Assembly (NCBI GenBank): GCA_937868035.1
Contig: CALMLK010000261.1
Coordinates: 1-9,491 of the forward strand
Reading direction: 5' to 3'
Length of the DNA: 9,491 nucleotides
DNA from: an uncultured Alphaproteobacteria bacterium
GTDB lineage: Bacteria; Pseudomonadota; Alphaproteobacteria; Rhizobiales; Aestuariivirgaceae
Positions 6,882 to 9,491 of this stretch are shown one piece after another; position 1 is the stretch's first letter; each line of letters begins with the position of its first letter. The notes beneath the pieces are model-generated. The model searched no databases, was not told the origin of the DNA, and was given only the letters and a program-made list of their open reading frames with translations. The translations under genes were made by a program, and so were the position numbers.

Positions 6882-8050
6882 CAGAAGATGTTCTTCTCGA
6901 ACAGCGGTTCCTTGCGGTGGACCCGCTCGACCCCCATGCGCGTGAGATCGATGGTCTTGAAGCCACCGTGGATGATGAGTTCGGAAATGGCATTGCCCGT
7001 GGCGGGCCCCTGCTGGATGCCGTGGCCCGAGAAACCATTGCCCAGATAGAAATTCGGCAGGACGGGATGGCGCCCGATGATGCCGTTCTGGTCGAACCAG
7101 TTGTAGTCGTAATGGCCGACCCAGCCGCCCACCATCTTCACGGCTTCGAATACAGGAACGCGGTGCGCCAGGCCGGGCCAGACTTTCGACTCGAACCAGC
7201 TTTCGTCCATCTCCCAGTCCTTCACCTGCGGCTCTTCCTCATCCGTCGGCGTGAAGCCCCAGATGAAGTTGCGGCCTTCAGGACGGAAATAATCGCCCGA
7301 CACGTCGAAGGTGAGCGGCCCCTTGCGCAGGCCTTCCGGCGCGTCGGGGCAATCGACGACATAGACGTAGCGCTTGGCGGGACCCACCGGCAGTTCAACG
7401 CCTGCCATGGCGGCGAGATCACCCGCACCTGCACCCGCCGCATTGACCAGCGCACCGACCGTCAGGCTGTCGCCGTTCGCCAGCGTGATCCCCGTCACCT
7501 TGCCGTTCTGCTGCACGCCCGTGACCCGTTGCTGCACCAACGTGACATCCCGCGCCAGAGCGGCCCGCCGCACCAGTGACATCAGCGAATAGGGATCGAA
7601 ATAGCCCTCGTTCTTCGGGCCGAAGGAACCTGCGGCAACGCCCTCGAAGTTGATCCAGGGGAATTTGCGGGCAAGTTCCTCACCCTTGTAGATGATGGTG
7701 TCTGCGCCCATCGACGTTTGCAGGCGCTGGTTTTCCTCCAGCACGTCAACACCCTTCTCCGTGGCCAGCACAAGGTAGCCGCTTTCCTTGAAGCCGATCT
7801 CGGCATCGCTGCCGAATTCGTCCTTGAGGTTGCGGATGAGCTTCAATCCGAATTGCGAGAGGCGGATGTTTTCCGGCGTCGAGAACTGCTGGCGGATACC
7901 GCCCCAGGACAGCGCCGTGCAGGCATGCTTGAAGCTCATGTCCTGCTCGAAGATGGCGATGGAGCCGGTGAATCCGTTCTTGCGGAGGTAATAGGCGGTG
8001 GAGCTGCCGACGATCCCGCCGCCGGCAATGGCAACATCAACATGGGTCAT
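6881..8050 (-). CDS. FAD-dependent oxidoreductase, DAO family, FOXRED1-like
   Basis: Flavoprotein of the D-amino-acid oxidase/sarcosine oxidase superfamily, 389 residues. The FAD Rossmann motif is AIAGGGIVGSSTAYYL (7-22), with E35 as the ribose-binding acid; SWGGIRQQFS (48-57) follows. A second FAD segment lies at VNAAGAGAGDLA (202-213). The C-terminal YDYNWFDQNGIIG (314-326) and GNGFSGHGIQQGPATG (337-352) closely resemble mitochondrial FOXRED1 as I recall it. The cysteine that carries covalent FAD in monomeric sarcosine oxidase is not seen in the corresponding stretch, so FAD is probably non-covalent. Start ATG 8050, ribosome site GGGG nearby (8054-8057) and only modest. First gene of the minus-strand run oxidase-kinase-FolD-like. 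Likely oxidises an N-methyl or amino compound; the substrate cannot be read from the sequence. Confidence 0.9.
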   Translation of the reverse strand: MTHVDVAIAGGGIVGSSTAYYLRKNGFTGSIAIFEQDMSFKHACTALSWGGIRQQFSTPENIRLSQFGLKLIRNLKDEFGSDAEIGFKESGYLVLATEKGVDVLEENQRLQTSMGADTIIYKGEELARKFPWINFEGVAAGSFGPKNEGYFDPYSLMSLVRRAALARDVTLVQQRVTGVQQNGKVTGITLANGDSLTVGALVNAAGAGAGDLAAMAGVELPVGPAKRYVYVVDCPDAPEGLRKGPLTFDVSGDYFRPEGRNFIWGFTPTDEEEPQVKDWEMDESWFESKVWPGLAHRVPVFEAVKMVGGWVGHYDYNWFDQNGIIGRHPVLPNFYLGNGFSGHGIQQGPATGNAISELIIHGGFKTIDLTRMGVERVHRKEPLFEKNIF

Positions 8051-8122
8051 GAGCCCCTATTGCCTCACGCCCGCGCCGCACTCAAGCGGCAGAGCCGCCG
8101 CATTGGCAGTCCAGCCCGCAAA

Positions 8123-8142
8123 CAGACTGTGACAAAAGTCTG
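8123..8142. promoter_or_regulatory. Inverted repeat in the divergent intergenic region, possible operator
   Basis: CAGACT and AGTCTG form a perfect 6-bp inverted repeat around GTGACAAA, in the 129-nt gap between the divergent FAD oxidase and CoA-ester lyase genes. Its place, 38 nt before the lyase start and 73 nt before the oxidase start, suits a regulator binding site controlling either gene. No confident -35/-10 pair was found on either strand of this gap; the rest of it shows only a small GCGGC/GCCGC hairpin (8085-8097). Confidence 0.35.
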
Positions 8143-8179
8143 CTTTTCATGCTGCACTGCAAAAGCTAGCCTTTCCACC

Positions 8180-9037
8180 ATGACCAGCTCCGCTTTTCGC
8201 CCCCGCCGCAGCGTGCTCTACATGCCCGGCGCCAACGCCCGCGCCCTGGAAAAGGCAAAGACGCTGGCGGCCGATGCCGTGATTCTCGACCTCGAGGATT
8301 CCGTGGCACCCGAGGCCAAGGCCGACGCCCGCGCCACAGCTTGCGCGGCCATATCGGCCGGAGGCTATGGCCACCGCGAGGTGGTGTTGCGCGTGAATGG
8401 GCTTGAAACGCCATGGGGCGAGCAAGACATGGCCGCCGCCACGGCTGCACGGCCCGACGCCATTCTCGTTCCCAAGGTATCCAGCGCCGCCGACGTCATT
8501 CGCGCAGGCGCCCTCAGCAGCGGCCTGCCGCTCTGGGTGATGATCGAGACGCCGCTTGCCATTCTCAACCTGAAGGAAATCGGAGAGGCTGCCCGCGCCG
8601 CCCGCCTCGTTTGTTTTGTGCTCGGCACCAACGATCTCCTGAAGGAGACGCGCATGAAGGGCAGCGATGCCCGTGCCGCCCTCGTTCCCGCCCTGTCGCA
8701 GACCGTGCTCGCAGCCCGCGCCTTCGGCCTCGACTGCATCGACGGCGTCTACAATGATTTCAGGGACGAGGCAGGCTTCAGCGCCGAATGCGAGCAGGGC
8801 GTGCGCCTCGGCATGGATGGCAAGACGCTGATCCACCCCACGCAGATCGACATCAGCAACCGCATTTTCTCGCCCGCCGAATCGGAAACGGCCTGGGCCC
8901 GCAAGATCATGGAGGCCTTCGCCCTGCCGGAGAACGCAGCGAAGGGTGTGATCACCGTGGATGGCCGCATGGTGGAGCGGCTCCACCTCGCCATGGCCGA
9001 ACGGATCGACGCCATTGCAAGGGCGGTGGCACCATGA
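8180..9037 (+). CDS. HpcH/HpaI aldolase/citrate-lyase-family protein, probable (3S)-malyl-CoA thioesterase or malyl-CoA lyase
   Basis: CitE-like TIM-barrel enzyme acting on malyl-CoA-type esters. The 285-residue product has RSVLYMPGANARALEKA (10-26), the acidic LDLEDSVAPEAKADAR (36-51), R71 in RVNG, PKV (98-100), and Mg2+ ligands E123 (MIET) and D152 (GTND). CIDGVYNDFRDEAGFSAECEQG (186-207) and GMDGKTLIHPTQ (211-222) follow. These last segments and the length match the Rhodobacter Mcl2 type, a (3S)-malyl-CoA thioesterase, better than the longer Mcl1 lyase (about 320 residues), judged from memory of both. It overlaps the mesaconyl-CoA hydratase gene by ATGA, placing it in the ethylmalonyl-CoA pathway and glyoxylate/malate formation. 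The start ATG 8180 is chosen because homologues begin shortly before RSVLY/F; upstream in-frame starts lie antisense to the oxidase. No clear ribosome site is visible. Lyase versus thioesterase cannot be settled by eye. Confidence 0.85.
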   Translation: MTSSAFRPRRSVLYMPGANARALEKAKTLAADAVILDLEDSVAPEAKADARATACAAISAGGYGHREVVLRVNGLETPWGEQDMAAATAARPDAILVPKVSSAADVIRAGALSSGLPLWVMIETPLAILNLKEIGEAARAARLVCFVLGTNDLLKETRMKGSDARAALVPALSQTVLAARAFGLDCIDGVYNDFRDEAGFSAECEQGVRLGMDGKTLIHPTQIDISNRIFSPAESETAWARKIMEAFALPENAAKGVITVDGRMVERLHLAMAERIDAIARAVAP

Positions 9038-9491
9038 CCTCCCCCCACACGCCCAAGACCAACCCCGGACATTTCTTCGAGGACTTCCGCGTCGGCCAGG
9101 TGCTGCGCCACGCCACGCCACGCACACTGACGAGCGGCGACGTGGCACTCTACACCGCATTGTACGGCTCACGCTTTGCGGTGCAGTCGGCAGACGCCTT
9201 TGCCCGCAGCATCGGTTACTCCCGCGCGCCTGTCGATGACCTGCTCGTCTTCCATGTCGTCTTCGGCAAGTCGGTGCCGGATGTTTCGCTCAATGCCGTT
9301 GCCAATCTGGGCTACGCCCAATGCCAGTTCCTCAGGCCCGTCCATGTGGGTGACACGCTCTACGCGATCAGCACGGTGACGGGACTCAAGGAAAATTCCA
9401 GCGGCAAGACCGGCGTGGTCTGGGTCCACACCCGCGGCTTCAACCAGAACGACGAGGAGGTTCTCACCTTCGTGCGTTGGGTCATGGTGCG
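9034..9491 (+). CDS. mch: Mesaconyl-CoA hydratase, MaoC-like (3' end outside window)
   Basis: Interconverts beta-methylmalyl-CoA and mesaconyl-CoA in the ethylmalonyl-CoA pathway. The 152 visible residues cover the first hot-dog domain. KTNPGHFFEDFRVGQ (8-22) and HATPRTLTSGDVALYTALYGSRFA (26-49) are followed by APVDDLLVFHVVFGKSVPDVSLNAVANLGYA (65-95), then RPVHVGDTL (101-109) and VVWVHTRGFNQNDEEVLTFVRWVMV (128-152). This run is characteristic of alphaproteobacterial Mch rather than generic MaoC hydratases. ATG 9034 overlaps the lyase stop (ATGA). The full protein should be about 340 residues, so somewhat under half is seen. High confidence in family and pathway. Confidence 0.9.
   Translation, partial: MTSPHTPKTNPGHFFEDFRVGQVLRHATPRTLTSGDVALYTALYGSRFAVQSADAFARSIGYSRAPVDDLLVFHVVFGKSVPDVSLNAVANLGYAQCQFLRPVHVGDTLYAISTVTGLKENSSGKTGVVWVHTRGFNQNDEEVLTFVRWVMV

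Noticed and set aside
7718..8179. N-terminal extension of the CoA-ester lyase frame by 154 codons
   Set aside because: The extension is entirely antisense to the FAD oxidase gene and the intergenic region and has no counterpart in the enzyme family; ATG 8180 fits homologues.

Overview
High-GC chromosomal DNA with the gene order, overlaps and protein signatures of an alphaproteobacterium, most likely Hyphomicrobiales (Rhizobiales) or a near relative; genus cannot be fixed from the window. No mobile element, CRISPR array, tRNA or rRNA was seen. Genes are tightly packed, with several 4-nt (ATGA/GTGA) or 1-nt (TGATG) overlaps.

Region 1 (1-3298, minus): dapF -> mtaB -> ftsY (ftsY runs off the left edge). 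These are lysine/peptidoglycan diaminopimelate epimerase, tRNA t6A37 methylthiotransferase and the SRP receptor, joined by ATGA overlaps. FtsY carries a long Pro/Ala/Lys-rich segment between two amphipathic 'SGFF' motifs.

Region 2 (3299-5109, plus): rimM -> trmD -> rplS, the ribosome-maturation/tRNA m1G37/L19 operon, closed by a strong bidirectional hairpin terminator at 5080-5109. The ffh and rpsP genes that usually precede rimM in related genomes are absent; rimM is directly divergent from dapF across 77 nt.

Region 3 (5128-8050, minus): a FOXRED1-like FAD oxidoreductase -> pyridoxal-kinase-like PfkB-family kinase -> FolD-like protein. The FolD homologue has lost the catalytic lysine (Gln in its place) and has further changes at folate- and NADP-contacting positions, so it is probably not the ordinary bifunctional housekeeping enzyme. 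The set looks like a dedicated one-carbon or amine-oxidation module of unknown substrate; this is the least ordinary part of the window.

Region 4 (8180-9491, plus): a malyl-CoA thioesterase/CitE-like CoA-ester lyase overlapping a mesaconyl-CoA hydratase (mch, cut by the right edge). This points to the ethylmalonyl-CoA pathway for acetyl-CoA assimilation. It is divergent from region 3 across a 129-nt gap containing a perfect 6-bp inverted repeat.
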